A stretch of DNA of 20,944 bases from positions 1 through 20,944 of the forward strand of contig JBEANL010000013.1 of the NCBI GenBank assembly GCA_041165405.1, read 5' to 3'. A model generated the notes under the pieces. That model was not told the DNA's origin, ran no database searches, and worked only from the letters and a program-made list of their open reading frames with translations. Each line of letters starts with the position of its first letter. Position 1 is the stretch's first letter. Shown here piece after piece: positions 8,509 through 16,897 of this stretch. The DNA comes from Methylopumilus sp009926035. GTDB taxonomy: Bacteria; Pseudomonadota; Gammaproteobacteria; Burkholderiales; Methylophilaceae. The position numbers were made by a program, and so were the translations under genes.

Positions 8509-9603
8509 ATGTTATTTAAAACCTCGTTAAAAAAAGAACTGCTTCTTAATTCAATTACGGCACTTTTAATACTTATAAGTATAGTAATGGCCCAACGAAT
8601 TTCATTCTATCTTAGATTTGCAGCTAAGGGAGCTATCCCAAATGATTCAATCATGACGATTATGGGTCTTAATATTATCAAATATTCACCCCTTCTATTA
8701 TCTCTATCTGTTTTCTTAGCAGTTCTTCTTACACTTTCTCGATGGTACAGAGACCATGAAATGATTATCTGGCTTAGTTCGGGAATGAGTCTCACAAAAA
8801 TTATCAAACCCATTGCTTCTTTTACATTGCCAGCAATTTGTATGATTGCTTTTCTTTCACTTTTTTTAAACCCATGGGCAGTCAGAACAGCTGACCAATT
8901 CAAGAGCCAACTAAAAAGTCGAGACGAATTGTCACGAGTTAATCCAGGGACATTTAAAGAATCAAAAAGTTCGGACCGTGTATTTTATATTGAAAGTTTT
9001 GATGAATTAGGCAGTGCTGTAAAAAATATTTTTGTTCAAACAAAGCACAATAACAAATTAGGTGTTGTGATTGCTAGCAATGGTCATCGAGAAATTTCCA
9101 GTAAAGGTGATAGTTATATTATTCTTGAAAAGGGACGAAGATATGAGGGCACTCCGAATACAAAAGAGTTTTCTACTACAGAATTTGATCAATATGGTAT
9201 TTTGACAGCTCAACAACCTGTTGAACCCTATGAGGAAAGTATTGATAGCAAAAAAATTTCTGATGTCATCAAATCAAACACGTTAGCAGATCGACTAGAG
9301 CTTCAATGGAGGATTGCATCCCCCATATCATGCATTCTATTAGTATTTTTAGCTATTCCTCTAAGCTTTACAAATCCTCGTGCAGGAAGATCTCTTAATA
9401 TTATTTTTGCTGTCTTAATTTTTATTATCTACAACAATCTTTTGGCTATTATGAATTCACTCATCATTTTGAAAAAAGTAAGTGTGGTCATCGGTTTCTG
9501 GCCAATTCATCTTATTTTTTTGTTCTCTGCTGTTTATTTTATTTATAGACGCTCAATCAATCAGCCGTTGTTTAATATAAAAGGTATCTTAAATACAAAA
9601 TGA
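8509..9603 (+). CDS. lptF: LPS export ABC transporter permease LptF
   Basis: 364 residues from the chosen start. LptF and LptG form the inner-membrane part of the LptB2FG transporter that extracts lipopolysaccharide and passes it to LptC. Membrane segments fall near 11-30, 51-75, 97-117, 274-292, 300-320 and 330-350, with a large periplasmic domain (about 125-265) between the third and fourth, as in the family. Typical stretches are RDHEMIIWLSSGMS after the second segment, NPGTFKE in the periplasmic domain, and FLAIPLSFTNPRAGRS near the fourth. The frame is open upstream to 8422, but homologues begin at the MLFK-like sequence, and the longer start would run into the pepA start. No strong ribosome site precedes it. 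The stop overlaps lptG as ATGA. Confidence 0.94.
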   Translation: MLFKTSLKKELLLNSITALLILISIVMAQRISFYLRFAAKGAIPNDSIMTIMGLNIIKYSPLLLSLSVFLAVLLTLSRWYRDHEMIIWLSSGMSLTKIIKPIASFTLPAICMIAFLSLFLNPWAVRTADQFKSQLKSRDELSRVNPGTFKESKSSDRVFYIESFDELGSAVKNIFVQTKHNNKLGVVIASNGHREISSKGDSYIILEKGRRYEGTPNTKEFSTTEFDQYGILTAQQPVEPYEESIDSKKISDVIKSNTLADRLELQWRIASPISCILLVFLAIPLSFTNPRAGRSLNIIFAVLIFIIYNNLLAIMNSLIILKKVSVVIGFWPIHLIFLFSAVYFIYRRSINQPLFNIKGILNTK

Positions 9604-10670
9604 AGATTTTGTATCGATATCTTAATTTACAGTTTGTTATACCAATTTTCTTTATCATGATTGGGCTCATAGGAATATTATCTTTTTTTGATTTCCTTCA
9701 AGAAATAAATGATTTAGGTAAAGGAACATATAACTTGCTTAGTATTTTTAGTTATGTTGTTCTAAGTATTCCGGGACATGTTTATGAAATTGTGCCTATC
9801 GCAGTCCTTATTGGCTCTATGTATGCCATGGGACAGCTTTCTGAAAGTTCTGAATTGACTGTCATCCGTTCAAGCGGATACTCAATAAAACGTATAGCTT
9901 TTACACTATCATTTACGGGATTATTTTTTACTGTACTTACATTTGCTATAGGAGATCTTGTAACTCCACTTACAGAAAAAAGAGCACGAGAAATAAAAAT
10001 TACAGCTAAAGACTCAATTGTGACTCAAGAATTCAGATCTGGTTTGTGGATTAAAGATAGTAATAGCTTTATAAATGTTGAGCATGTTTTACCAGATACA
10101 AGCTTATCAAATCTTCATATATATGAATTCGATAAGAGTTTTCATTTAAGAACAATTACAAAAGCTAAAAAAGGGACTTTTATAGAAACTGAATGGAAGC
10201 TTGATGATGTTGAACAAACAATTTTTAATCAGGATAAAGTTTCTACTAAATCACTCAAAAGTGCAAACTGGAAATCTCTTATTAGGCCTGAAATGATGAA
10301 TGTTCTGCTTATCTCTCCGGAAAAAATGTCATCAATAGGCCTTATACATTTTATTAAATACCTAAAAAATAATAGGCAAAAAGTTTCTAAGTACGAAATT
10401 GCTTTATGGGAAAAATTAATTTATCCGCTGGCGTCTATTGCAATGGTATTTTTTGCGATACCATTCGGATTTTTTCAAGAGCGCTCTGGCGGCAAAAATA
10501 CAAAGATATTTTTGGGCATTCTATTTGGTATTTTTTATCAGATTATGAACTCATCATTTAGATATATTGGTCTACTAAACGACTGGCATCCGCTATCTTG
10601 CGCAATATTACCAACACTCATTTTCTTTTCAATTGGGTTGATAATGATTTACAAAATCGAACATCAATAA
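9600..10670 (+). CDS. lptG: LPS export ABC transporter permease LptG
   Basis: 356 residues, partner of LptF in the LPS exporter. The pattern is the same: three N-terminal membrane segments (about 12-33, 56-78, 99-120), a periplasmic domain (about 125-265), and three more segments. Family-typical stretches are YEIVPIAVLIGSMYAMGQL (about 62-80), then SSELTVIRSSGYS, TPLTEKRAREIK, and FFAIPFGFFQERSGG in the C-terminal half. It starts inside the lptF stop (ATGA), so translation is probably coupled. Its last 53 bases lie antisense to the end of the RDD-protein gene. Confidence 0.95.
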   Translation: MKILYRYLNLQFVIPIFFIMIGLIGILSFFDFLQEINDLGKGTYNLLSIFSYVVLSIPGHVYEIVPIAVLIGSMYAMGQLSESSELTVIRSSGYSIKRIAFTLSFTGLFFTVLTFAIGDLVTPLTEKRAREIKITAKDSIVTQEFRSGLWIKDSNSFINVEHVLPDTSLSNLHIYEFDKSFHLRTITKAKKGTFIETEWKLDDVEQTIFNQDKVSTKSLKSANWKSLIRPEMMNVLLISPEKMSSIGLIHFIKYLKNNRQKVSKYEIALWEKLIYPLASIAMVFFAIPFGFFQERSGGKNTKIFLGILFGIFYQIMNSSFRYIGLLNDWHPLSCAILPTLIFFSIGLIMIYKIEHQ

Positions 10671-11064
10671 AATAATAATTCAAAATTTGATCATGAAGAT
10701 ACAAATGTTTCTTATTGGTAAGTGCCCATAAAAACCCTACACCCACTATGAGAGCACTTAAACTTGCATAAATATAGCGTCTCCATGCTAATTTTTTTGT
10801 TAAAAGCCCTTGAGGAGATGTAATTTTTAATTTCCACACCATCATTGCTAGAGTCTGGCCTGACCTTGTCCAACAATAAGTTAAATAAACTCCAGAAATA
10901 AGCCACAAATAAATTTGAAGTATTAATCTTTGATACAGTCCAAAAAAACCATCAAAGAAAAATATAAAAATAAATCCTGCTATCATCCATATAGGCACGA
11001 GGGCAAATAATTCATAAACCAAAGAACCATAAACTCTAGTGAGCGGAGGATTTTTTATATTCAC
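10618..11064 (-). CDS. RDD family membrane protein (betaproteobacterial type)
   Basis: 148 residues with membrane segments near 17-37, 46-64 and 98-115. The middle motif SGQTLAMMVWKLKI (68-81), the WRR pair after it (94-96), and the LHD (123-125) after the last segment identify the RDD family. The first-helix Asp of the family name is Glu here (R10...YE, E18), which I recall as usual in the betaproteobacterial group. Function is not established; some RDD proteins are proposed ion antiporters. The start is GTG (11062-11064), the first possible start after an in-frame TAG. It follows the exchanger gene by 14 bases. The last 17 codons or so overlap the 3' end of lptG on the other strand, and the C-terminal tail is correspondingly unlike relatives. 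Confidence 0.8.
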   Translation of the reverse strand: MNIKNPPLTRVYGSLVYELFALVPIWMIAGFIFIFFFDGFFGLYQRLILQIYLWLISGVYLTYCWTRSGQTLAMMVWKLKITSPQGLLTKKLAWRRYIYASLSALIVGVGFLWALTNKKHLYLHDQILNYYFIDVRFCKSLSTQLKRK

Positions 11065-11078
11065 AAATAAAAACTAAA

Positions 11079-12080
11079 TCAACTAAGTGCAAAATAAAGA
11101 TATAAAGAATAAAAAATTCCGTTTATGCCAAGATGCCATACTTTTATATTTGATTTTTGAATAAGGACTCTAATCCATAAAGAAGAAAGAAGTGTTATAA
11201 GAATACATAAATACACTTCTTTTCTGGGCTCCCACGGCGTTAAAAGAATCCCTATTGCTGGAAGAAGTGTTCCTTGAAATACCATAGCGCCAGTTATATT
11301 TCCAAAAGCGAGGGTATCTTTACCTTTGCGTATCCAAAAAATACTATTCACTTTTTCTGGAAGCTCTGTTGCTATCGGAATAATTAACATAGATAAAATT
11401 AAAGCTGAAATTCCTAGAATAGATGAAGCTTCTTCAATTCCATGAATAAAACCCTTTGCTCCGAATATCAATAAGGCCAAGCCAACAAATAGCTGTATCG
11501 CAATAACTAGAAAGTTATTTGGGCATCCAATTCTTTCCATAAACATTGGACTTGATGATTCAGTAGCATGACCCTCATTCACAAGTTTTTTTGACGCTCT
11601 AATTGTCATTAAGATATAAATGAAATATGAAAAAACCATTAAAAAAGCTATCAGTCCTCTTGTAAGCTCAGATGTATGGGGAATAAATAAAGCTATTCCA
11701 GCAAAGATAAATGAGATTAGAAAAAAATTTAAATCTCTAATTAATCCAGTTTTTTCAGGCTTTAAATGCCCTCCGAATCCTCGATGCCCAATTACAGATG
11801 CAGCCATAATAAACATTGTTAGTGTAGAGAGCATAAGCGGAGCCCCTAAAATTGCGCCTACTCCAACTTGATGATTAGTTTCGGCATCTCCATGTGATGA
11901 TAAGAGTGCCAATAACGGGACTAAGGTCTCAGGAAGTGCGGTTCCTATAGCTGCAAAAATTGATCCTGTTACACCCTCAGAAATTTTTAATTTTTCACCC
12001 AAATGCTCAAGTGCATTGGTAAATATCTCAGCTGAGACTAGAATAACTAATAACATAAAAGATAACTTTAAGAAGATCAT
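11079..12080 (-). CDS. CaCA-superfamily cation exchanger, atypical subgroup (annotated class: sodium/calcium antiporter)
   Basis: 333 residues with about ten hydrophobic segments in two halves, as in Na+/Ca2+ exchanger family proteins. Repeat 1 carries GTALPE (47-52 region) and repeat 2 carries ATELPE, which match the GTSxPE core of the alpha repeats; FGNITGAMVFQG in repeat 2 matches the GNxxGSNxxN/D region. Several residues that form the cation site in characterised exchangers are changed: GTS to GTA or ATE, and GSNIFN to GAILGA or GAMVFQ. The two core glutamates remain. Family membership is sound, but ion specificity cannot be assumed. AAAGGA precedes the ATG by about five bases, supporting the start. 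It is divergent from ampD across 37 bases and is followed by the RDD gene. Confidence 0.8.
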   Translation of the reverse strand: MIFLKLSFMLLVILVSAEIFTNALEHLGEKLKISEGVTGSIFAAIGTALPETLVPLLALLSSHGDAETNHQVGVGAILGAPLMLSTLTMFIMAASVIGHRGFGGHLKPEKTGLIRDLNFFLISFIFAGIALFIPHTSELTRGLIAFLMVFSYFIYILMTIRASKKLVNEGHATESSSPMFMERIGCPNNFLVIAIQLFVGLALLIFGAKGFIHGIEEASSILGISALILSMLIIPIATELPEKVNSIFWIRKGKDTLAFGNITGAMVFQGTLLPAIGILLTPWEPRKEVYLCILITLLSSLWIRVLIQKSNIKVWHLGINGIFYSLYLYFALS

Positions 12081-12117
12081 TTCAATCCTTTAATTTTAAT
12101 ACTCCAATAGATTAACG

Positions 12118-12684
12118 ATGCTTACACCTATACTAATAGATGATGCTGGATTTGCAAATAAAGCAAAGATTATATTATCGCCCAATTTTGATAGTCGACC
12201 GAACAAGTTCAATGTGAATTTAATTGTAATTCATAATATTAGCCTTCCGCCTGGAATTTACGGGAGTAATAATATTATTGATTTATTTACAAATAAACTT
12301 AATCCTGATGATCATGAATACTTTAGATCTATTGCGAGTCTTAAAGTATCCTCTCACTTCTTGATTAGACGTGATGGCTCACTTTTTCAGTTTGTATCAT
12401 GTCTGGACCGAGCTTGGCATGCTGGCGAATCTAGTTGGAATCAAATTAATAATTGTAATGATTTTTCAATTGGTATTGAGCTAGAAGGAAGCGATTACGA
12501 TGAATTTGAAGCCGAACAATATGCTTGTCTTAACGAATTAATTCAGTCCTTAATCAAAGCATATCCTATTAAAGACATTGCAGGACACTCAGACATTGCA
12601 CCATCTAGAAAAACAGATCCAGGTCCTTATTTTGAATGGGGCAAAATAAAAACTCACTTTAATCATTTACCAATTAAAAATTAA
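12118..12684 (+). CDS. ampD: 1,6-anhydro-N-acetylmuramyl-L-alanine amidase AmpD
   Basis: 188 residues, the size of characterised AmpD (187). This cytoplasmic zinc amidase removes the peptide from anhydro-muropeptides during murein recycling, and so can set the level of the inducer of AmpC-type beta-lactamases. Zinc ligands are H39 (in VIHNIS), H157 (in GHSDIAP) and D167 (in KTDPGP). The catalytic E121 in IGIELEG and K165 are also present. The N-terminal SPNFDSRP and the RAWHAGES stretch (98-105) are typical. There is no signal peptide, which separates it from periplasmic AmiD. No ampR or ampE is next to it. The stop overlaps the symporter stop by four bases (TTAA). Confidence 0.96.
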   Translation: MLTPILIDDAGFANKAKIILSPNFDSRPNKFNVNLIVIHNISLPPGIYGSNNIIDLFTNKLNPDDHEYFRSIASLKVSSHFLIRRDGSLFQFVSCLDRAWHAGESSWNQINNCNDFSIGIELEGSDYDEFEAEQYACLNELIQSLIKAYPIKDIAGHSDIAPSRKTDPGPYFEWGKIKTHFNHLPIKN

Positions 12685-13910
12685 TTTTTACCTATTAATT
12701 TTTGTACGATTAAACTTACGACAATATCCCCCTCTACATTTACTGCGGTTCGAAATGTATCAAGCAAACGATCAATAGGTAATAAAATAGCAAGTGCTTC
12801 TAAAGGAAGTCCAACAGATTGCAATACCATAGCCATAGTTACCATACCAGCGCTTGGTATACCAGGTGCACCAATCGCACCAATCATTGCCGTAAAGAAG
12901 ATGATAATTTGTTGTCCTATACTTAAATCGATGCCAGAGAGGTTTGCAATAAATAAGGCTGCAGAAGCCTCATAAAGCGCGGTGCCATCCATGTTCATGG
13001 TTGCCCCTAAAGGTATAATAAATCCAGCAATATCAGATTTAACTTTTAAATTTTTTTCAACAGCTCTTAAAGTAATTGGAATTGTCGCGCTGCTAGAGCT
13101 GGTTGCAAAGGCGGTCATAATTGCCTCTCGGGCACCTTGCCATAAAACAAATAAATTTATTTTTGTAAAAAAATAAAGCAGCAAAGGCAAAATAACTATT
13201 CCATGAAAAAGTGTCGTCCCAATAATTACTATTATAAATTTTGATAGCGTAATAAATAAATCAGGCGATTGTTGAGAAACTAATTTAATAATAAGAGCCG
13301 AAACACCGTAAGGAGAAAATTTTACAATCCAAGACACTATTTTCATGGTGATTCCTAATAGACCATTGAATATCTTTTTTACCTCCAAAAATTCTTTTCC
13401 GCCTTTTGCAATTGCAAAGCCTACTAATATCGAAAATGTAATGACGCCTAAAATATTTCCTTCAGTCATTGCTTTAAATGGATTAACAAAAATACCGCTA
13501 AGAAATTGTTTGATGAATCCAGAAAAGGGGATTGAAGATAAGTGAAAATTATTTAATTGCTCACTGAAAATAGATAAAGACATACCTCGTCCTGGCTCAA
13601 ATAAGTTCATTGATCCAAGCCCCAATATAATTGCTAGCACCATGGAAAAGAGAAAGGATGAGAATGTTAAAAACCAAATTCTTGATGACTGCTTATGTCC
13701 ACTTAGATTAGCTATACCTACAGATATGGAAAAAAATATTACTGGAATTAGTACCATCTTAAGAGAAGAAACAAATATCTCTGCTATAAGATCAGCTGCG
13801 TAAATAATTAAATCACTCCCAATACCATAAGGATTGAGTTTGATATAAAGGCCAACTAATAAACCAAAGAGTACGCCAATTAAAATCTGATGATTTGTCG
13901 TATGTTTCAT
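12681..13910 (-). CDS. Dicarboxylate/amino acid:cation symporter (GltP/DctA family), predicted glutamate/aspartate carrier
   Basis: 409 residues, typical of the DAACS family, with eight membrane helices and two re-entrant hairpins. The serine-rich hairpin SSSS (271-274), the seventh-helix NMDGT (306-310), the second hairpin GAPGIPSAG (347-355) and the eighth-helix motif DRxLDxxRTxxNVxGD (380-395) are intact. D380, D384, R387, N391 and D395 line up with D390, D394, R397, N401 and D405 of the archaeal aspartate transporter GltPh. The arginine equivalent to R397 reads the substrate side-chain carboxylate in acidic amino-acid carriers, so glutamate or aspartate is more likely than a neutral amino acid. 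It starts four bases after the methyltransferase stop and is probably the last gene of the purM cluster. Confidence 0.92.
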   Translation of the reverse strand: MKHTTNHQILIGVLFGLLVGLYIKLNPYGIGSDLIIYAADLIAEIFVSSLKMVLIPVIFFSISVGIANLSGHKQSSRIWFLTFSSFLFSMVLAIILGLGSMNLFEPGRGMSLSIFSEQLNNFHLSSIPFSGFIKQFLSGIFVNPFKAMTEGNILGVITFSILVGFAIAKGGKEFLEVKKIFNGLLGITMKIVSWIVKFSPYGVSALIIKLVSQQSPDLFITLSKFIIVIIGTTLFHGIVILPLLLYFFTKINLFVLWQGAREAIMTAFATSSSSATIPITLRAVEKNLKVKSDIAGFIIPLGATMNMDGTALYEASAALFIANLSGIDLSIGQQIIIFFTAMIGAIGAPGIPSAGMVTMAMVLQSVGLPLEALAILLPIDRLLDTFRTAVNVEGDIVVSLIVQKLIGKN

Positions 13911-13914
13911 CTAC

Positions 13915-15171
13915 TTATTCTATACGCTGGAGAACTGCAGCAAAAAAACCATCTGTTTTTTGATGATGAGGGGTTAATTTTAAAAAATTACCTGTAGAGA
14001 GTGGTATCTGATTTTTAATTAATATTTCATCAACAGAGATAGATCTAAAATTTTTATTATTTTTTAAGAAAATCTCAATGATAGACTCATTTTCTCTCTT
14101 CAAAAGACTACATGTAGAATAGATTAATTGACCCTCTTTTTTTACAAGCTTTTTAGCTTCCTCTAGAATAGCCAATTGTTTGACATTGAGCTCATCAAGA
14201 TCTTGCATAGAATTTTTCCATTTTAAATCTGGATTTCTTCTAAGAGTGCCGGTTCCACTGCATGGAACATCAGCAAGTACTCGATCAAACTTACCATTTA
14301 ATTTTTTTAATTTGGCATCTTTTTCATTTTTTATTTTTTGTGCGAATAAGTTAGATAATCCAGATTTTTTTAATCGCCTACCTAAATTAACAATCCTTTT
14401 TTCAGAAATATCAAAAGCATATATCCGCCCAGTATTTTTCATGATTGATCCTACTGCTAAACTTTTACCACCTGCACCAGCACAAAAATCTGCAACCATC
14501 ATTCCTCTTTTTGCATCTATTACAAAGCTTAATATTTGACTACTTTCATCTTGAACCTCAATTTTTCCTTCAACGAATAATGGATTGCGGCTTAACGATG
14601 TTCCTCTGGGAATTCGGATTCCTGTCGGTGAATAAGTCATGACTTCAATATCAGTAACATCTTTGGCAAGTAATTTAATGAGCTCATCTCTACTCATTTT
14701 TATAGTATTAACTCTTATATCTAGTTTGGCTGGCTCAAGAAAACTTCTGCCCAAAAGAACTGCTTCCTCAATGCCATATTGATCAACAAGCAAATTCCAA
14801 AGCCAATCGGGTAAACTCAACTTTTCTGGCCATGTGTATTTTTCTGTATCTCTTGATTTTAATGATTTAGCCCATTCAATTTCTTCTTTACTTAAAGCAT
14901 GCTCTAAGTCACGTATACTTCTACCTTCAATTTTTATTAGCCAAGCAATTACAAGCTTTTTGTAGTTAAGATCATCTTCATTTATTTTTTTTAAAAATCT
15001 AAGTCGTCTAATAATGCCATAGATACATTCAGCAATATCTCCTCTGTCTTTCTGACCAAGCTCGCCATGCTCTCTATAATAGTTACTTAATTTCATATCT
15101 GCAGGCCCATTAAAGTCTAAAATTTCCCCCAAGATATTTGCACAATGTTGCATTAAATTTAGGTTAAGCAT
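13915..15171 (-). CDS. RsmB/NOP-family rRNA (cytosine-C5)-methyltransferase
   Basis: 418 residues. Residues 1-110 or so form a degenerate NusB-like helical region (QKDRGDIAECIYGIIRR, 40-56). A linker with RVNTIK and VQDESSQI follows, then the Rossmann methyltransferase domain. SAM motif DFCAGAGGK is at 228-236, and the two cysteines of m5C enzymes are C304 in DVPCSGTGTLRR and C354 in STCSLL. It modifies cytosine at C5 in RNA, probably 16S rRNA. Betaproteobacteria often have two such genes: the classical RsmB (C967) and a second RsmB/NOP protein located, as here, beside DUF3108 genes and purM. For that reason I do not assign a symbol. It starts two bases after the preceding stop, with no clear ribosome site, so coupled translation is likely; an in-frame ATG six codons in is the alternative start. 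Confidence 0.9.
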   Translation of the reverse strand: MLNLNLMQHCANILGEILDFNGPADMKLSNYYREHGELGQKDRGDIAECIYGIIRRLRFLKKINEDDLNYKKLVIAWLIKIEGRSIRDLEHALSKEEIEWAKSLKSRDTEKYTWPEKLSLPDWLWNLLVDQYGIEEAVLLGRSFLEPAKLDIRVNTIKMSRDELIKLLAKDVTDIEVMTYSPTGIRIPRGTSLSRNPLFVEGKIEVQDESSQILSFVIDAKRGMMVADFCAGAGGKSLAVGSIMKNTGRIYAFDISEKRIVNLGRRLKKSGLSNLFAQKIKNEKDAKLKKLNGKFDRVLADVPCSGTGTLRRNPDLKWKNSMQDLDELNVKQLAILEEAKKLVKKEGQLIYSTCSLLKRENESIIEIFLKNNKNFRSISVDEILIKNQIPLSTGNFLKLTPHHQKTDGFFAAVLQRIE

Positions 15172-15173
15172 AT

Positions 15174-16172
15174 TTAAGGTTCTAAAGTTTCTGTTTCAAT
15201 TTTTTTTGCAGTCTGATCTAAAATACTTCCATCTTTTTCTGTCTTTCTTATTTTGACAGGAAGGTATCTATAGTCTTTTGCAAGCCATAAATCAATCCTC
15301 TCCTCATTGTTGTAATTAAATTTTGCTATATGCATAGTTAGAATCTTATCCATTTCAGTTTCAATGATCTCTTCTCCAATATATGAATAATCGTATGGTT
15401 TATAATTTTTACCATTTGTAATGAAGATTTTCATTTTTGTTAGAGGAGGTTCAAACATAAATTGATACATGAAACTTAACATATCTTGCGAACCTTCCAA
15501 CATATCAAATTCACTTGTTTTTCCGCTAATTGTGGTAATTATTTTTTTAGACTCCCAATCAAAAATAGCATAATTATCAATTTTGCTACCGAATTGATAA
15601 TGGTAATTTTTTGGCTTCAGGCCTTCTGGGGTTACAATTCCGTCACTTGTTTGCACTAATTTATTCCAATAAAAAAGAGAAACAAAACCTTTTGCTTCAA
15701 CTTCATTTTTGATACTGTATTGATTATTTTCCCCTAGGAAATACATAGTTCTTGCAGCACCTACAGGAGATCCATCCAAGCTTCTTCTTACATCGTAATC
15801 AATAACTACTTTTTTATACTGAATTTCTTTTTTTTCACCAGATAGAGAAATTTCATTAAATTCATTATTTTGAATCTCTTGATTCAAATCTTTTACTGAA
15901 CTGTCTTTTTTTTCTTTTGAATTATTATTTATCTGTCTATTTTTTTTAGGGGTTGATGATTTTTGCTTCGTTATTATTTCTTCTTTTTTTAAAGAGCTTT
16001 CAAGATGGCTTTTAATAACAATATTAAGACTGTCAGAATTTTTTAAAAAAAATGGGTTATATAAATCAATACCTCCCAATAAAAAAAGATGGATTAGAAT
16101 TGACGCAAGGATGGCCCACAAAAATTTTATTTGATTACTTTTCAGTATTTTTTTTATGGAATCAAAGTCCAT
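15174..16172 (-). CDS. DUF3108 protein with N-terminal membrane anchor
   Basis: 332 residues. One membrane helix lies near 17-36. A low-complexity linker rich in Lys, Asn, Ser and Glu covers about 55-115, and the DUF3108 domain runs from about 118 to the end. There is no obvious cleavage site, so the domain should face the periplasm while tethered. The helix contains S24-x3-H28, the pattern seen in TonB anchors. The domain aligns by eye with that of the upstream neighbour: EGLKP at 183-187, an FDWE core, and an IDLWLAKDYRYLPVKIR stretch near the end. Function is unknown. The start overlaps the upstream DUF3108 stop by 11 bases in another frame, so the two are likely coupled; the methyltransferase follows after two bases. 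Confidence 0.85.
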   Translation of the reverse strand: MDFDSIKKILKSNQIKFLWAILASILIHLFLLGGIDLYNPFFLKNSDSLNIVIKSHLESSLKKEEIITKQKSSTPKKNRQINNNSKEKKDSSVKDLNQEIQNNEFNEISLSGEKKEIQYKKVVIDYDVRRSLDGSPVGAARTMYFLGENNQYSIKNEVEAKGFVSLFYWNKLVQTSDGIVTPEGLKPKNYHYQFGSKIDNYAIFDWESKKIITTISGKTSEFDMLEGSQDMLSFMYQFMFEPPLTKMKIFITNGKNYKPYDYSYIGEEIIETEMDKILTMHIAKFNYNNEERIDLWLAKDYRYLPVKIRKTEKDGSILDQTAKKIETETLEP

Positions 16173-16890
16173 TTAGATCTATATTCGCCTGCACCAAATT
16201 TTGCTCTAGTGTTGAACCATTTTTTTCTTGATAACGAATACGAATTGGTAATTTATAAAATTTATTGTTTAACCATATTTGAGTTTCGGGTTTTCCGTCT
16301 TTTTCAGCTACACTCTGCATGAAGATAGTCTCAAAATTTGTATCTCCCAATAAAAGCATCGCTTGTTTATCTACGATCTTAAACTGATATTTTTTATATT
16401 TTTTACCTGTAGCTGCTGTGAACTCAATCATAGAATCATTGAAATTTTCAAAATTCAATTGATATAAGTAGCTAATTAAATCTTGTGTTTTATTTTCTAT
16501 ATTTTCTTTTATTTCTGCTCCCTTGTAGCGAGTAGTTAATATTTGATTTTCCCAATCAAAATCTACGATTGCATCTTTACTTGGATTATTTCCTTGATGA
16601 ACTTCAAAATGTCTTGGCTTCAGGCCTTCTTGCGAAATAATTCCTTCGCTCATCAATATGCGATCTCCAAATAAAGCATAGAGACCTATTCCTTTGGTCA
16701 CGCTCTCAATGCGATATTTCCCTGTTTCATTAGTTATAAATTTTTCAACAACAGTGCCTAGGAATTCTCCGTTTTGGGTTAGCTCATATTTCAGCTCTAA
16801 AATATTTGGAAGTTCTTTTGAAAAAACTAATGAAGTAAATATGAATAAAAAAAATGCTAGCCACATTTTAAATGGCAATAATTTTTTCAT
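16162..16890 (-). CDS. Secreted DUF3108 protein
   Basis: 242 residues with a clear signal peptide: basic MKKLLPFK, hydrophobic 9-22, and a likely cut after VFS at 24. The mature part is a single DUF3108 domain, predicted mostly beta. Shared landmarks with the second copy are EGLKPR, an FDWENQILTT stretch, and QIWLNNKFYKLPIRIR near the end. No catalytic motif is recognisable and the biochemical role is unknown. It sits seven bases after purM and overlaps the next DUF3108 gene by 11 bases. In related bacteria as I recall, purN often lies between purM and this gene; here it does not. No Shine-Dalgarno is visible. Confidence 0.85.
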   Translation of the reverse strand: MKKLLPFKMWLAFFLFIFTSLVFSKELPNILELKYELTQNGEFLGTVVEKFITNETGKYRIESVTKGIGLYALFGDRILMSEGIISQEGLKPRHFEVHQGNNPSKDAIVDFDWENQILTTRYKGAEIKENIENKTQDLISYLYQLNFENFNDSMIEFTAATGKKYKKYQFKIVDKQAMLLLGDTNFETIFMQSVAEKDGKPETQIWLNNKFYKLPIRIRYQEKNGSTLEQNLVQANIDLNGL

Positions 16891-16897
16891 ATTTATA

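Noticed and set aside
8607..8903. 98-codon open frame on the minus strand
   Set aside because: Antisense to the membrane segments of lptF; no independent support.
12676..12689. 14-base palindrome AAAAATTAATTTTT at the ampD/symporter stops
   Set aside because: Composed only of A and T, it is expected by chance in DNA of this composition and would be a very weak stem.
14180..14539. 119-codon open frame on the plus strand
   Set aside because: It lies wholly antisense to the RNA methyltransferase gene, whose motifs are intact, and its protein resembles no family and has no ribosome site.
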